DNA of 33,344 nt, taken from the NCBI GenBank assembly GCA_903952145.1, contig CAJBES010000243.1, forward strand, positions 1 to 33,344. The letters run 5' to 3'. The notes under the pieces were generated by a model. That model worked only from the letters and a program-made list of their open reading frames with translations. It did not search any database and was not told where the DNA came from. Made by a program: the position numbers and the translations under genes. Each line of letters starts with the position of its first letter. Within the stretch, counting starts at the first letter, position 1. Below are positions 33,286-33,344 of this stretch, piece after piece. Source of the DNA: an uncultured Opitutaceae bacterium (GTDB taxonomy: Bacteria > Verrucomicrobiota > Verrucomicrobiia > Opitutales > Opitutaceae).

Positions 33286-33344
33286 GGGGAGCAGGCAAGT
33301 TGAACTGCGCCCAAGCGTCAACCCAACGCCAAATACCAACCACC

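Overview
This is a GC-rich, gene-dense bacterial chromosomal window. Gene content fits Verrucomicrobiota, probably Opitutaceae: a Fur-like regulator followed by sufC-sufB-sufD-sufT, a TIGR03790-type secreted protein, a DUF5069 protein, an S1/P1-type nuclease, lpxA (so a lipid A-bearing outer membrane), and many start codons without a Shine-Dalgarno sequence. The taxonomic call is inference from gene families; no rRNA or tRNA is present. There are no insertion sequences, CRISPR arrays or prophage genes.

Layout. Positions 1-235 are AT-rich and unlike the rest. They hold the 3' end of a minus-strand reading frame and a terminator, and join abruptly onto the C-terminal half of a GH38 alpha-mannosidase. 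From 1741 to 9781 genes run on the plus strand: pyrH, frr, proB, a GNAT acetyltransferase, a UvrD/PcrA-type helicase, a secreted PDZ protein and trxB. A bidirectional terminator separates trxB from a convergent DUF5069 gene. Then follow a creatininase-like protein, an aldo/keto reductase, a vanY-like M15 peptidase broken by a frameshift, and a Na+/Ca2+-exchanger-like membrane protein. An unknown minus-strand gene lies divergent from a Fur-family gene that heads the Fe-S assembly cluster sufC-sufB-sufD-sufT (14563-19254).

Next come a TPMT-like methyltransferase, a convergent adenine deaminase, a membrane-anchored TPR protein, an unusual ClpP with an acidic N-terminus, and a convergent TIGR03790 protein. 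At 25783-25845 a fluoride riboswitch precedes crcB and a DUF190 gene, which overlap by 4 nt. A REP-like double hairpin separates these from a long minus-strand block read from 33285 down to 26773: aroB, an unknown protein, lpxA, pdxA, a possible small ORF, infC, an N-acetylmuramoyl-L-alanine amidase and an S1/P1 nuclease.

Most genes are housekeeping (translation, nucleotide, amino acid, envelope and cofactor metabolism). The parts with most regulatory interest are the fluoride riboswitch with a plausible Shine-Dalgarno-sequestering hairpin, the Fur-like regulator lacking CxxC zinc motifs with a PerR-like box in front of suf, the atypical ClpP, and several perfect inverted repeats between genes. 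I found no clear evidence of a wholly new multi-gene system.
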